Assembly: GCA_013694645.1 (NCBI GenBank)
Contig: JACDBZ010000228.1
Location: 1 to 6,111, forward strand
DNA length: 6,111 nucleotides
Origin: Chloroflexota bacterium
Lineage (GTDB): Bacteria; Chloroflexota; Limnocylindria; QHBO01
Direction of reading: 5' to 3'
A program made the position numbers and the translations under genes. Every line of letters starts with the position of its first letter. Within the stretch, counting starts at the first letter, position 1. Below, in pieces: positions 5,881-6,111 of this stretch. The notes under the pieces were generated by a model that did no database searches, had not been told where the DNA came from, and saw only the letters and a list, made by a program, of their open reading frames with translations.

Positions 5881-5893
5881 GACGGTGTATGAT
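5866..5893 (+). promoter_or_regulatory. Pirin promoter, leaderless type
   Basis: TATGAT at 5888-5893 matches the -10 consensus at five of six bases. The -35 position holds TTGCAT (5866-5871) with a 16-nt spacer, a weak match that lies inside the palindrome. The usual distance from -10 to start of transcription puts the first base at about the A of the ATG at 5900. No Shine-Dalgarno sequence precedes that ATG, so the transcript is probably leaderless. Confidence 0.55.
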
Positions 5894-5899
5894 TACGCC

Positions 5900-6111
5900 A
5901 TGCCAGCCATCACCGTCGACGACATCACCATCCTGCCGCGCATCTCAGCTCCGGATCCCACCAATGTCCGCCAGCGCGCCGTCCGAGGCGTCACCACCGC
6001 GCCCCGTGGCTTCGAGGGCGACGGATTCCCGGTGCGTCGGGCGTTCGCCGGCGTCGATCTGGGGGATCTGGACCCCTTCATCCACCTCGACCAGATGGGC
6101 GAGGTCGAATA
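5900..6111 (+). CDS. Pirin family protein, N-terminal part (3' end outside window)
   Basis: The first 70 codons of a pirin, a bicupin metal-binding protein; bacterial members include quercetin-dioxygenase-like enzymes and redox-linked regulators. The segments TAPRGFEGDGFPVRRAF (33-49) and DPFIHLDQMGEVE (58-70) match the N-terminal region of the pirin family that comes just before the metal-binding HPHRGFET motif, which is beyond the window end. The frame stays open to base 6111. The ATG at 5900 is chosen because the family N-terminus follows in frame; the ATG at 5889 is in another frame. There is no ribosome binding site, and the -10 box sits six bases upstream. The gene follows the methyltransferase by 34 nt but has its own promoter and operator, so it is probably a separate, inducible unit. 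Confidence 0.88.
   Translation, partial: MPAITVDDITILPRISAPDPTNVRQRAVRGVTTAPRGFEGDGFPVRRAFAGVDLGDLDPFIHLDQMGEVE

Overview
This 6.1-kb window is compact, GC-rich bacterial chromosome. It has eight protein genes, all on the plus strand. Five are confidently assignable to families (FtsK, a RodZ-like protein, YajQ, CinA C-terminal domain, pirin). The other three are a Mur ligase of MurC/Mpl type, an unrecognised small membrane protein, and a class I methyltransferase of unknown substrate. I see no mobile element, CRISPR array, tRNA or rRNA. High GC, GTG starts, GTGA stop/start overlaps, a RodZ-like protein with extra Ig-like domains and a probably leaderless gene would suit Chloroflexota (for example a Limnocylindria-like lineage) or another deep GC-rich phylum. 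That placement is inference from gene style, not a search result.

Region 1 (1-2701) is a likely operon: the C-terminal part of an FtsK/SpoIIIE DNA translocase, a RodZ-like membrane-anchored HTH protein whose GTG overlaps the ftsK stop, and a YajQ-family protein 18 nt further on. The first two link chromosome segregation at division with cell shape. YajQ proteins bind nucleotides (c-di-GMP has been reported) and their role is less settled.

Region 2 (2702-2872) is the only sizeable gap before the last gene. It holds a stem-loop directly after the yajQ stop, which is a probable terminator. Two weak promoter candidates and two further inverted repeats follow, ahead of the next operon.

Region 3 (2873-5865) is a second, tightly packed operon: a stand-alone CinA C-terminal domain protein (PncC-type nicotinamide-nucleotide amidase), a Mur ligase, a 125-residue predicted membrane protein and a SAM-dependent methyltransferase. 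The gaps are 4 nt, then stop/start overlaps of 4 nt and 1 nt. The Mur ligase places peptidoglycan precursor synthesis or recycling here.

Region 4 (5863-6111) is the regulated start of a pirin gene cut by the window end. An 18-bp near-perfect palindrome begins in the methyltransferase stop codon and overlaps the expected -35 region. A good -10 box lies six bases before the ATG with no Shine-Dalgarno sequence, so the pirin mRNA is probably leaderless and under a MarR-like repressor. This is the clearest regulatory signal in the window. I do not find a convincing new multi-gene system; the region looks like core housekeeping with a few features worth checking.
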